64,000 nt of DNA from Cristatella mucedo. Lineage: Eukaryota; Bryozoa; Phylactolaemata; Cristatellidae. Of this stretch, positions 48,190 to 59,025 are shown piece after piece. The translations under genes and the position numbers were made by a program. Position 1 is the stretch's first letter; every line of letters begins with the position of its first letter. Below the pieces are notes generated by a model, which saw nothing but the letters and a program-made list of their open reading frames with translations, searched no databases and was not told the DNA's origin. The DNA lies in contig WPIO01000030.1 in assembly GCA_009760855.2 (NCBI GenBank), positions 4,159,001-4,223,000 on the forward strand, read 5' to 3'.

Positions 48190-48345
48190 GTTGAAATTAA
48201 GAACAAGACATGGCGCTCAACTTTCGTAATGGAAGTCCTGGCGTGTTTGCTACGCACTGCCACACTACCGGAAAATTTGTTTGGGAGCGATTGACCGTTG
48301 GTCTGACGAATGCTCCTATTTACTGCAGCGAGCCCTTACCTGGAA
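48190..48345 (+). mobile_element. Possible gypsy-type RT scrap
   Basis: The frame starting at 48210 contains 'TTGKFVWERLTVGLTNAP', which resembles the gypsy RT segment around 'G.yeW.rmPFGLtNAP'. Nothing before or after could be aligned, so this is tentative. Confidence 0.4.
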
Positions 48346-48914
48346 AGTCTGGCTCGGTTCGATTGGTAGCGTTTATAATGGCAGTTTTTGGTTGCGTGGT
48401 CTTATGCAACGCCGGCTTGAGGCGTCCGCGCGATTGAGACGTCGTGGCGCGAGTATGACGTCACGGCATCATTGCATGGTGTTGAGTGAGTGACTGCACA
48501 GCTTGACCTGGACTTGAAGTCGGGCAGTCACCGTCTGGACCCTGTCGGCCGGGCCGTGACGATGCCGCCCCTGGCCGGAGGAATAACGTTACTTTAGGAT
48601 GTTACATTAAGCTCATCTGGCGTGCTAAGAATGCTGTGTCAGTCACTGAGTGGGTTCGGAGACGTCATCGGATGGCTGCTGGACTTCGAGAGACGCTTCC
48701 AGCTGAGTTTCGTCTGGGTGAGTGGCACCTCCGCAGATCCCGGCCAAGCAATGCGATGCCTTCATGTTTGCCGTGAGTCTTCCCCGGGCTGTGCAAGACA
48801 ACTACGCTCAGCTTCGTGCGGCGCTTGTGATGGTGTTAGCAAGACCGGCGGAAGTGGACCAGCTGCGAAGGTCGGACTTATGGGCGCCTGAGAAAGGCTC
48901 CAAAAGTAGGCAGC
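48346..48914. other. GC-richer segment before the minisatellite
   Basis: Contains overlapping open frames (48622-49081) with 'MVLARPAEVDQLRRSDL', vaguely integrase-like but unsupported by any catalytic residues. Confidence 0.3.
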
Positions 48915-49375
48915 AAAGGTGCCGGAGCTGCGGGAGGCACAGAGGAGCTTTCAAAGGCGCAGGGGGAGCTGCCGGAGGCGCAGGGGGAGCTTCCAGAGGC
49001 GCAGGGGGAGCTGCTGGAAGCGCAGGGGAGCTGCTGGAGGCGCAGGGGGAGCTGCTGGAGGCGCAGTGGGACCTTTCATAGGCGCAGGGGGAGCTGCCGG
49101 AGGTGCAGGGGGAGCTGCTGGAGGCGCAGGGGGAGCTGCTGGAGGCGCAGGGGGAGCTTTCAAAGGCGCAGGGGGAGCTGCCGGAGGCGCAGAGGGAGCT
49201 GCTGGAGGCGCAGGGGGAGCTGCTGGAGGCGCAGGGGGAGCTTTCAAAGGCGCAGGGGAGCTGCCGGAGGCGCAGAGGGAGCTGCTGGAGGCGCAGGGGG
49301 AGCTGCTGGAGGCGCAGGGGGAGCTGCTGGAGGCGCAGGGGGAGCTGCCGAAGGCACTGGATGAGCTGCCTGACG
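48915..49375. repeat. 21-bp GC-rich minisatellite
   Basis: About 21-22 units of 'ggagctgctggaggcgcaggg' with variants ('gagctttcaaaggcg', 'gagctgccggaggcg'). The 21-bp period equals seven codons, so several frames stay open on both strands (GAAGGAG, ELLEAQG on plus; SSPCAS and PPAPPAA types on minus). No flanking evidence shows that any of these is translated. Confidence 0.95.
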
Positions 49376-50261
49376 TGCAGTATGACAGTCACAAGCCGTA
49401 AAAAAGATACTTGCATTGTTACAAAAATGCTGCAGCAGCTGCTGCACTAAAGTGGTCTGCAGCACACTCTGCGTTGGTAACGGTGCAAGTCCAGGCAAAT
49501 GCAATGCCCGCAATAAGGAACAATGAGATCGTCGGTCGCTGATTTCGCACTGAGAACCACTTATGAAATAGCCTCAATAAGCCGACTCTTATGAGTAGAA
49601 CGATCTACGATTATGTTTGAACGAGATTGTTGCATGATTTACGACCCAGCCAGTATGTCACAGCCTGACTGTAGTCACTCATTCGGATCAAGGGTATCAG
49701 CCAGTTGGTGAGTCTTAGCGTAGAGCCTGAGCTGTAGTAATCGAGCCTATCAGAAGTTACCTGCTGTATCAGCCAAATGTGAAAGCAATTCTTCGAGCTT
49801 TCTAGAATACGGTGATGCTTTTAGCACTGCCTAAAAAGTATCGAGCGCTGTGTCTGTACCATTAGGAACATTGGGAGTTTTGGGCCTCCATACATCAAAT
49901 TCCGCGTGTCGCTACCCACGCTTGCGAGTGTCGCACGGATAAACGGTCGACTCGACGGAGCGCAGGTGAAGAATAGTTGATTCAGTGCAAATAAACGTAG
50001 GGTATGCTGAAGGTATCTGAACACTATCAATGAAGATCACTAATCCTTATTAATATAAAAGGTTCATGTCCATTGCCTCGAGCAGTCTATTTCAAAGCTA
50101 AAGTGATAGTAGAGTGTACAACAAAAGTTCTGTCACTCATCTCTCCGACGCCCTAAGCACAACTAACTGACTTTTATATGAGTTGGGCTTCTTATGCTCT
50201 GTAACCAGAGATTTTGAAAGAACCGGTTATACCCATACTACTACTGCCACTACTAATACTA
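49376..50261. other. No recognised feature
   Basis: Unique-looking spacer; open frame 50030-49821 (minus) has no motif. Confidence 0.35.
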
Positions 50262-50435
50262 ATAATAATACATATTATTGTGCTCTCAAAGAACTTAATC
50301 TCTTTTTCTTAACCCAGGAGTAAGGTGCCCACTTCGTGACCTAGGTCGTGGGTTCAAGCCCCTGCAGTAAGCGATCCTCCTTTGATAACCGTTGATGGCT
50401 CTTCTGCAGCTATACAATTGAAGCAGTTAATAAGC
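50262..50435 (+). mobile_element. F1-type tail (minus) joined to SINE-A (plus)
   Basis: (AAT)n and 'gtgctctcaaagaacttaat' at 50262-50308 are an antisense F1/SINE-B tail. Directly after comes a SINE-A head ('ggagtaaggtgcccacttcg', 'gtgggttcaagcccctgc') and body ('gatggctcttctgcagctat'). Confidence 0.65.
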
Positions 50436-52574
50436 TAACCTTTCTAAATAATTTACATGTTTTCTTATTCATTATAATTCAGCAGCCACGATTAGCGTCA
50501 CGGCAGTTATAATTTGGCTGATGTATCACGCCATGGTTTCAATGTCACATAATAACATATCCTTTTATGCTAGGACATAAAGCGTGTAATTTTTGATCCA
50601 CTAAAAGCGAAAGCGTTTTTCTTATTGTACCATTAAAACCGATATAAAGAAAACTTGCATATCTTCATAAGGAAACATGCGGTCTGGGAGAGACCAAAGA
50701 GAGTCTGATCGTACTCCTTCCGATTTTACCTTCTGATGGTCTGCTTGCGGAGGGAACCACCGGGCTTATAGGGGTGCTAAATGTGTATTGGGCGCGGCAA
50801 GCTCGCGGCACAGACATCTGACTCAGTCTCTGGAAGAGAAGCTTTGCATACAGGGGTTGGGGTGCTCGGAGCATCGTTACTGGGCTCGATAAAGACTCGA
50901 GAAAGACTCTGAATCTGAGTGACATCGGCTACTCTACCAACAGTTTTCAGCCATCCCAGAGAATGAAATGTGAGAAGCCTGCTGGATGACAGCCAGAGGC
51001 AAACCTAGTAGTTAATTGACTTCAACCCGGTCTAGGTATCAATCTAGGTACTATTAGTCTAGGTACTTGTCAATTAAATTTGTTCAAATATTCTTCATTT
51101 ATTTTGGAGCAGACGCGAAAGACGACAGCTCATTACCGTAGCGGGCTTCAGGAGACATTTATTCACACGGACTCCGCAGCCCGCCGGAGTGCCACCGCTC
51201 TGCCCGGCGTCCCACTCGCAACTGCCTTATGCCACTGCCGGCCGTGACCCACCGCTCATAAACCATCATGGCCACTTATGGTCCATTGACCATAAATGCT
51301 ATTGGGTTTTCAACGTGGTGCAGCAGAAATAACGAGTACATAAACGCTATCAGCCCATAACTGACACCTAACGTCACAAATCAGCAACAAGCCGCAAATC
51401 TAAAAGATGTACTCAATTCTTAACCTTTTCGACTGATCATTTTGAATGACCTCATTGGAAGTAAATGAGGATTGCGATTCATGTGCATTTCTTTCTGACT
51501 AAATGTAAACTAAAAGACGTGTGGATTTGTCTGTTGTCTTACCGAAAATGATTTAATTTCAAATTTGTTACTGCCTTTTGACGATCTTGTGCTCAAGTTT
51601 TGGCTTCATCGACTCGCAGCTCAACGAATAGGTGAATAACATAGAGGAAAATACTCAGCAACAGAGCTAGAGTCTTTTACAGGAACAAAGGCTATCAAAG
51701 CATACGGAACGGACTAACTTGTATACCACCATGCCTATTGGACACTGATGACGAGATGGTCAATTTGCGACTTCTTAAAAAGAGCCACTGAGGGAGTCAC
51801 ATGCCGCATGTGGCGCTAGGCCCTTTAATTAAGCTGGATGAGTCATTCACAGTTCTCCTCAAGCTTGAAAAGGCTAGCGCTATTGCTGATATTTGAAGCA
51901 GGCATCCCATCTCATCTAAACTACAACTTTCGAATAAGTCCCCGCCACAAGACCGAGATAGCTCGCTATCGCGATACTAACTCAGCTGCTCTATGTTAGA
52001 AGTTCTGCAAAGAAAACCTGCTTCGCGTTTCTGGCTCTGCTATTGAAAATAGGTTTTAAAACAGAAGCAGAACTGCTCAAAGTAAATGGTATCTGAATCG
52101 TGCCACTTCCAGAGCTTGAACGGAGTGATATGAATGCTTTCATGGAAGCTTAATTGCATGGTCCCATGTTACGGAGAAGACTCGTCGATTACTCATGTGT
52201 GGTTCATCCGGTCAGGAATGAAGGACATTGATGACAGATTGACGTATGATGTGACTTGTCGGAAGCGAAGGCCATAAGCTCAAAGGCTGCAAGGTGATGT
52301 TTTGTGGCAGACCTGAAGTACAACCTTAAGGAAATTTCAGTCAAATAAAGCGTGGCTGGTAGTGTAACTACTATTTATCGAATTTCAACGTCACCTATTG
52401 TTTGCCGAAAAAAGGATTGAGGCAAAATAATGCTTAACCGTAATGTTTCGCTCGTCTGCGGCGTCCCAAAAAGCACATAAATTTTAGCCAGAAATATTTG
52501 CTAGGTTCACCACCTATTGCGTGTTTGGAAGGTCCAATGATGCCTACCATTTTATTAATGAAAGGGCTGTGATA
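50436..52574. other. No recognised feature
   Basis: About 2.1 kb with no repeat from the other families. A stretch at 51100-51290 is GC-rich and contains 'ggagacatttattcac' (complement AATAAATGTCTCC), which might be an LTR end, but no partner copy is present in the window. Confidence 0.3.
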
Positions 52575-52660
52575 ATAATAATAATAATAAAATATTTGTA
52601 TAGCGCCCTAAGATAAATTAATCTCTGTATATAGACTTTACAGTGAGCGAAGCAGTCGAT
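52575..52660 (-). mobile_element. F1/SINE-B 3' tail, minus strand
   Basis: (AAT)n followed by 'ttgtatagcgccctaagata' and 'ttaatctctgtat', the complement of the shared hairpin. Confidence 0.65.
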
Positions 52661-52764
52661 TCACTGGTGATAAGCAAGGACTCGTTGCTCGCCCAAGTGA
52701 CCTGTAGGAATATGATTCGGGTATTCCCTATTTATGCTCCAAAAGTTATATACGGTTTAGCTGA

Positions 52765-52885
52765 TCGAACAGCCTTATTTATATAGCGGCAGAAGAGCCT
52801 TGGCGGCTATTTGGATATTAAGGATTTCCTGCTGCAGGACTCAAACTCACGATCGGTGTCGTGAAGTGCGAGCACATTCTCCCTG
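52765..52885 (-). mobile_element. SINE-A, minus strand
   Basis: 'tatagcggcagaagagcctt', 'tgctgcaggactcaaactca' and 'gtcgtgaagtgcgag': complement body, B box and head. Confidence 0.65.
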
Positions 52886-53454
52886 GGCTGAGACCCAGAT
52901 CTCTGCTTATTGCATTCATGTTAACTCTAATGAAAATAATAATAATACACTTGAAAGGACTCATTCTTCACTTTTTGAGGTGTAGTTTTTGTGAAAGATT
53001 TCTATGATTCATGCCAGTGAGTTGAGGCGATAAATGTGTAAAATATAGAGCCTTGCAGAGACTTGAAAATGTGAAATATCAGGGAAATTAAGCAACGTGA
53101 CACTTCTACGGAGTTGTTCTCTTTCCCACATAATACCAACAATAAATAACGAGCGTAGAGGCACGACCTGTTTGCTCTAGAGTCGTGCCTTGCGCTTCGA
53201 CTTTCGCGGCTTCACCCTATCGCGGTTTTATCAAATACAGTACGCGCATGTTCATTAATGAGTTATTCGAGATAGTGAAAACGATACATCCGCGCTCTTG
53301 GTTTTCTGAATTAACTATATGCCCCTGTATTACAAAAAAAGTAAAATTAATATGTATATGGTCTGTAGGTCTATGTATTCGAGCACCCCCCATACCCTTC
53401 AACGCCTTCAGGTGCAGCCACTCAACCAATCCTAGTGTGTAGGCAGGAACTTGT
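52886..53454. other. No recognised feature
   Basis: Two overlapping open frames on opposite strands (53185-53504) have no motif. Confidence 0.35.
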
Positions 53455-55676
53455 TCCGGGAAGCATAGCTGAGTCAGGAGAGTAGTTGAGGTAGTGAGTA
53501 GCATGGAAGCAGCAGCTCAGGACTGCTGAAAAGGACGAGCCATAGTCAGCAGCAGGAGAATAGTTGTCGTTGCATAAGAACTGTTAAAGCGAGTTCCACA
53601 GTCTAGGACCTGCAGAGCTAAAGCTTCTGTCGCCAACGGTCATTAAGTGGATGAATGGAACAGCTAATTTACTGTCCACACAGGACATGAGGGCACGAAA
53701 AGTCTTAAACTGGTGCAGCAGTTCAGCTAGGTACGAAGGGGCCAAGCTATGGCGAGCATTGTGGGTCAGCGTAAGAACTCTGCTCTGTATCCGTTGCTCA
53801 ACCGGCATTCATCCTAGCTCTTTTAGCAAAGGAGACACGTGCTCAAACCTCTACGACTTGAAGACTAGCCTTGCAGCCATGTTCATAGCCAGCTGGAGTG
53901 GCCTAGTTACTTTCTTTGGTAGCCCAGTCAAAAGAGAATTACAATAATCAAGCCGAGACAGAACTAAGGAGCCAGTTAAATTGTATTGCAAGCCACTGTG
54001 AGAGACAGCTCCTAATCTTGGATAGGGATCGGATGTGATGGCTAGCTGTAGAGGCAGTCTTCTGAATGAAGCTTTTAAAATTGAGGCAGCTGTCGAACAC
54101 GACGCCTAAATTTCGAGCCCATGGTGATGGTCGCACAACAGCATCTCCTATTCAAAGAGCAAAGCCTTTTAATCCAGCCACACGCTTAGGGTGTCCTATG
54201 AGCAGCAGTTCGGTTTTATCATCATTTAATTTCAGGAAGTTTTCCGACATCCGGGATCGAATATCGGCAAGGCCAATTCAGTTTCTCAGTTGCTGCAGCA
54301 GATTCCAACGGTTTGAATGACAAATATAACTGAGTATCGTCAGCATAGAAGTGATATCCTATTCCATGGGCTTTAATCACTTTTCCCAGAGGTTGAGTAT
54401 AAATTGAGAACAGCAAGGGACCGAGTACAGACCCTTGAGGGACTCCACATGTGACCGGTCTCGTGTGTGAGACCTGACCCCCATACGACATAGATTGAAC
54501 ACGATCAGACAAGTACGATATAAACCACGCCAGTGCTTCGTCTTCCAGACCAATCGTTGTTCTCAATCGTTCAAGTAGAACATCGTGATCAATGGTTTCA
54601 AAGGCAGCTGACAGATCTAGCAGAGCTAGAGCAGTGACAGTCCCGTCATCATTGCCACGTAGAATGTCATTGTTAACACGGAGGTGAGCAGTTTCAGTGG
54701 AGTGCTGCCACTTGAACCCTGATTGAAATTCTTCTGACACTCCATTCTTTTCAATATGTTCAACTAGCTGCTTAGCAACAATTTTTTCAAGAATCTTTGA
54801 CAAGAAAGGAAACTGGGTGATAGCTTGCAAGGACCTCTGTGTCTAATCCAGGCTTTTTAAGAATAGGTCTAACGATTGCCGATTTGAAGGACTTGGGGAC
54901 GACCCCTTTTCCCAAAGAAGCATTAAAAATCTTGGTTATGGCAGCACTAAGTTGATCTACTAGTGAAGACCACAGAGATGAAGGTTTAGGGTCTTCAGGA
55001 GACGAGCTCTTTTTGCTGGACCTTATTAAGGTAGCCACATCGCAAGCAAAAACCTCGGAAAACCTTTAAAGGAAGGTTACAGGTTGTGATACCGCAATTG
55101 CTTTAGTCTGAGGGGGCTTTATGGAGGCACGAATGTGCACAATTGTTTCAGTTAAGAAGGCTGAAAACTTCTCGGCTGAGTCCTTAATATCTAGGCAGTC
55201 AGACCTCACAGCATTGGCCAGTAAACGGTTTACCGTCTTATAAATCTGTTTAGGGTCCGATTGGCAGGAATTCAGCTTTCGAGTGAAAAAAGAAGCCCTG
55301 GCTTTTATAAGCTTTCGTGTGTAAACTAGAAAGAAGCTTGACTAGATCTGCATCATACGACGATTTCTTGAAGCGACGTTCAAACTTGTGCTTAATCCAG
55401 CGCATCTATAGGATTTTTTGTAAATTGAAAGAAATCTCCACGACTTTGTACACGGATAGAATGAACGGGAGCGTGATGGTCAAGAGCACTCCTGAGTGTC
55501 ATGTTCACTGCATCGGTGAGGGTATCGAGGCTGCCGGTCGAGTCTGAATGCAGATCAAGAAGACCTGCACCACAAACAAATTTCAAAAACTTGTCTTTGT
55601 CAATGCTTTGTAAGTTACGTTGCTTGAAAAGTTTTGACATTACCCTGTATGTACAAGGGAGCAGGAGCAGGAATAC

Positions 55677-55707
<31 letters not shown>

Positions 55708-56070
55708 ACAGTAAACTAAACCGAACAATGATCAGAGACGGTCAGTGGGCACACCGCAAGGTTAGTGGGGAGGACATCCTTAGTTATCACGAGATCTAGA
55801 ATATGGCCACCAACGTGGGTGGTATGATTAACGTGTTGGACCAAACCAAAATTCTCCAGACAGTCAAGAAATGAGCGGACCTGGCTGTTGCTAGGGTTGT
55901 CAACGTGAATATGGAAGTCTCCAGCAATCAGTAACGGCCTGTCACACACAAATATTTTAACGAGAAGCTCTGAAAACTCCTTCATAAACAAGTTTAGACA
56001 GCCAGAAGGAAGCCGATATATCACAACAGTGAGAGGCATTCTCTTAAATACAAGTGTAATGGCCAATAAT
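53455..56070 (-). mobile_element. LINE F2 copy, minus strand, with intact YADD block
   Basis: F2 in the minus strand, lacking the terminal tail and the first part of the endonuclease. Frame 54830-54222 (about 200 codons) is uninterrupted over the RT core: 'ALLDLSAAFETIDHDVLLE', 'CGVPQGSVLGPLLFSIYTQP' and '[14 protein letters not shown]'. Upstream, 55038-54787 has 'SSSPEDPKPSSLWSSLVDQL' and 56066-55716 the endonuclease 'LLIAGDFHIHVDNPSNSQ' and 'GGHILDLVI'. An ATT repeat expansion sits at about 55676-55707. Frameshifts elsewhere make it non-functional. Confidence 0.88.
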
Positions 56071-56829
56071 AATTTGTTATTTCATATAGTGCCAACAACC
56101 GTATATAGAGGGTCATAAACATGTTTACAATGCTTTAACTACAAAAATGTTTGATTTTTATAAAAGAGTTCTACTTCGCGAAAATTCACTTATCGCGGTG
56201 GAGTCTGGAACTGATTAACCGCGATAAACGATGGAAGACTGTATTTTAGACCCCTGTTGACCCATTTCCTAAGTCATCACTAAGCAATGAACCAGCTGGG
56301 ACACTTTTTTCATCCTCTCGTTTCATTATAAGTCACGTTGCAGACAGATCTTTGACTAAGGGAGTAGAGAAGAGTTTTTATGCATAGGAGAGAAACCTCT
56401 ACATAAGCCCGTGACACCAAACCAGTGACTTCTCCACGAAATCTTCTCTGAAAAGCCCTCGAAATCTCTACAATACTTTCATTCTTAACTCACCTAATTC
56501 GGAGCTCTAGAGCATCTAAGGAGGAGGCCTGTTGAACTATGAAAAGAATATTCCCGGTTTTCCAAATAGTACAAGTTGGTAAGGGGCACACATTTCTTTC
56601 TAGTGTGCTGAACAGGGCTATCCGGTGGCTAAGTGCCTTCGGCACTTAGCTACACAACTATCTAATAACTCACAACGTTCAGCCCACAATTAATTGAACA
56701 GCTAAAATTACTAAAATGCGAAGATTCTAAAAATATTATTCTTTGATTAAACAATGATAAATTTACGTACTAATTTGTACTTGCCTCGTAGCCTCTCTGA
56801 AATTCTAGTAACCAAACGGATAGGGCGAA
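56071..56829. other. No recognised feature
   Basis: A/T-rich spacer between the F2 copy and the LTR. Confidence 0.35.
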
Positions 56830-57051
56830 CTGGCTCTTGGGTCTGCTTTACCACGATAAAATAATGCGTCGGCGAAAGTCACCGTAGAAGAACCGCGGAC
56901 CCAATAAAACACTCTTTAGTAGGCTCTTGAGGCCAGGATCGGCCATGATGGTCAGGAGCTTTCTCGCGACTTCCTTTGTACGTTAATTTACGGTCTGCCA
57001 TATTGTCGACTCAATCTTTTGCTGTTCGCGAGTGCCCGAACAAATTCAACA
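56830..57051 (+). mobile_element. Putative 5' LTR
   Basis: Aligns with 60455-60694 in the same orientation, including 'gaggccaggat', 'ctttctcgcg', 'acttcctttgtacgtt', 'ggtctgcca', 'cgactcaat' and 'aaattcaaca'. 'ccaataaaacactcttta' supplies a polyadenylation-like AATAAA. The left edge is uncertain by some tens of bases. Confidence 0.6.
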
Positions 57052-57052
57052 G

Positions 57053-57063
57053 TGGCGACGATG
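57053..57063 (+). promoter_or_regulatory. Primer-binding-site-like sequence
   Basis: TGGCGACGATG begins one base after the LTR end; TGG-starting sites just after the 5' LTR are where a tRNA primes reverse transcription. The tRNA partner was not determined. Confidence 0.5.
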
Positions 57064-57197
57064 ATAGGATTTGCATGATACGCTGCATGTAATGCGGCTC
57101 AATCGGGTACGAGAGCCCCGTCCGGGGAGCGTATGTACGCAGACTAAGTTGCAATTACTGCAAGGATGTGCCAGGAGAAAAACATTTCAGAGGAGAT

Positions 57198-57626
57198 TGT
57201 GACAGCCCTCCGCACGACCTGTCGTCAGGCTGGGTAGCGCGGCCGAGCAACAAGTCTGCTGGCTCCAACACCAAAACCTTTATTTCACTCAACGCCAGCC
57301 AAGTCCAGTCTACAAACACTAGACGGCTGCCGGCGTCGAGGGATCTCGCCCTCCCCTCCCGTTGTACTCCTCCGGCAACCCTTATATTCCATGCATGCGT
57401 TGTTTTTCGCACTGTCGGGCCACTGTTCGTTCCGAACCCGCCCGACAGCTGGCGGCAGTTTTCGGTAGGTTGATGTCCCCACAGATGCGGCCAATGCATG
57501 GATTTTTGCAGGACTGCTGAGTCATCGTCTGCCCATCCACCGGTCGTGAGCTTGCGGCTGCGTAGGCAGTCTGGGAGCCCTCGCAAGCTCTCCGCCCACT
57601 TCTCGCAGGCGTCATGTTCCTTCACA
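57198..57626 (-). mobile_element. Solo LTR (copy 2), minus strand
   Basis: 429 bp; on the minus strand it starts TGTGAAGGAACATGAC and ends CTGTCACA. Partner of 34637-35101 ('tccatgca', 'actgccgccagctgtc', 'gacaggtcgtgcggagggct'). It shows a TATA-like 'gaatataaggg' and 'aaataaagg' near its end. Flanked by 'gaga' at 57193-57196 and 57627-57630. It lies within the putative 3.9-kb LTR element. Open frames over it are incidental. Confidence 0.7.
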
Positions 57627-57929
57627 GAGACCCGACAAAAGGCAATGCTTTTCAGCATCCTTCCGGGTGAGTGTTATTCCATACAAAAGCTGGAGGTAGC
57701 TCCGAATAAACCGGCCAACTTACAGCTGCTGGACCTAAGGGCACTTGTCAGGAGGATTATTCCTCCATCCGCTGCCTCTGTGCCGGAGGTTTGCTCAATT
57801 TGCGGCGGATTTTCTTGCTCAGGCCGCATCTGTACTTGCTTCAGTAGTAACTCGAGTAATAAGACGCATTTGCTGCTGCCCAAATTTTCTGGGCCACAAG
57901 CGCCTGCCACAATAACTCTAGAGCATTAG

Positions 57930-58106
57930 CAGGTGGCAGCGAAGGTGGAGGAGCAGCCTGTGGTGGCCTCAGAGTCTTTTGAGGCTTTGATGGCTTTTGA
58001 GGAGGCAGAGGATGTGGCCCATGATGCGCAAGCAGTCCACGAAACGGCAATCCGCAAGGTGGCGGACAAAATGGCACCGGACCACGGGGTCACGGCCCGG
58101 AAATAA
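57930..58106 (+). CDS. Short acidic/Ala-rich open segment in the putative LTR element
   Basis: 58 codons without a recognised domain: 'QVAAKVEEQPVVASESFEAL', followed by an Ala/Glu/Asp-rich, probably helical run, ending in TAA where the F2 LINE begins. No ATG at its start; a preceding TAG marks the open limit. It might be a piece of a gag-like protein of the enclosing element; this is inference. Confidence 0.3.
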   Translation, partial: QVAAKVEEQPVVASESFEALMAFEEAEDVAHDAQAVHETAIRKVADKMAPDHGVTARK

Positions 58107-59025
58107 AAAGATGATAAAACCGAACTGCTGCTCATAGGACACCTCAAGCGTGTGGCTGGATTAAAAGGCTTTGCTCTTCTTATAGGTGATGCTATTGTGC
58201 GACCATCACCACGAGCTCAAAATTTAGGTCTCGTTTTTGACAGCTGCCTCAATTTTAAGAACTTCATTCGGAAGACTGCTTCTACAGCTAGCCATTACGT
58301 CCGATCCCTATCCAAGATTAGGAGCTGTCTCCTACAGTTGCTTGTAAAAAAATTAATTAGCTCCTTAATTCTGTCTCGGCTTGATTATAGTAATTCTCTT
58401 TTGGCTGGGCTACCAAGGAAAGCAATTAGGCCACTCCAGCTGAATATGGATATCGCTGCAAGGCTAGTCTTCAAGTCGCAGAGGTATGAGCACGTGTCTC
58501 CTTTGCTAAAAGAGCTAGGATGTATGCCGGTTGAGCAACGGATACAGAGCAAAGTTCTTACGCTGACCCACAAGGCCTGCCACGGCGTGGCTCCTTCGTG
58601 CCTAGCTGAACTGCTGCATCAGTTTCAGCCTGTTCACGCCCTCAGGTCCTGTGTGGACAATAAATTAACTGTCCCATTCCTCCGCTTAAAGACAGTTGGT
58701 GACAGAAGCCTTAGCTCTGCAGGTCCTAGACTGTGGAACTTGCTTTAACAATTCTTACGCAATGACAACTACTCTCCTACAGCCGACTATAGCACACCCT
58801 TTTCAGCGGTCCTGAGCTGCTACTTCCATGCTACTCACTGCCTCAACTGCTCTCCTGACTCTGCTATGCTTCCCACTTTCTCTTTGTTACGTGAGATGAA
58901 GTCTGTTGGCTACCGAATGCGTACCGAAAGCCGCTTAGGCTGTCAGTGCGCTATACAAAATTCTCCTGCGTAACACCCACATGGTCTTTATGACTTTGTG
59001 GAGTTACAGACGGAGATACGTTACA
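58107..59025 (+). mobile_element. LINE F2 3' copy, plus strand
   Basis: Starts inside the RT ('DDKTELLLIGHLKRVAGLKG') and keeps an open frame of about 200 codons to 58748: 'LILSRLDYSNSLLAGLPRKA', 'RLVFKSQRYEHVSPLLKELG', 'LRSCVDNKLTVPFLRLKTVG'. A complete F2 tail follows, ending 'ggagatacgttacatta'. Best preserved F2 C-terminus in the window, 5' truncated. Confidence 0.88.

Noticed and set aside
48722-48920. 'RPAEVDQLRRSDL' as a tyrosine recombinase fragment
   Set aside because: Only a short likeness; none of the catalytic Arg/His/Tyr motifs could be found around it.
48808-49513. Five overlapping ORFs of 90-200 codons (GAAGG, ELLEAQ, SSPCAS, PPAPPAA types)
   Set aside because: All arise from the 21-bp minisatellite, whose period is a multiple of three; they contradict each other and lack flanking gene structure.
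51100-51290. GC-rich block with AATAAA on the minus strand as an LTR end
   Set aside because: No second copy in the window and no clear TG...CA ends.
57155-57658. 167-codon minus-strand ORF
   Set aside because: It coincides with the solo LTR and is not matched in frame by the sister LTR at 34637-35101.
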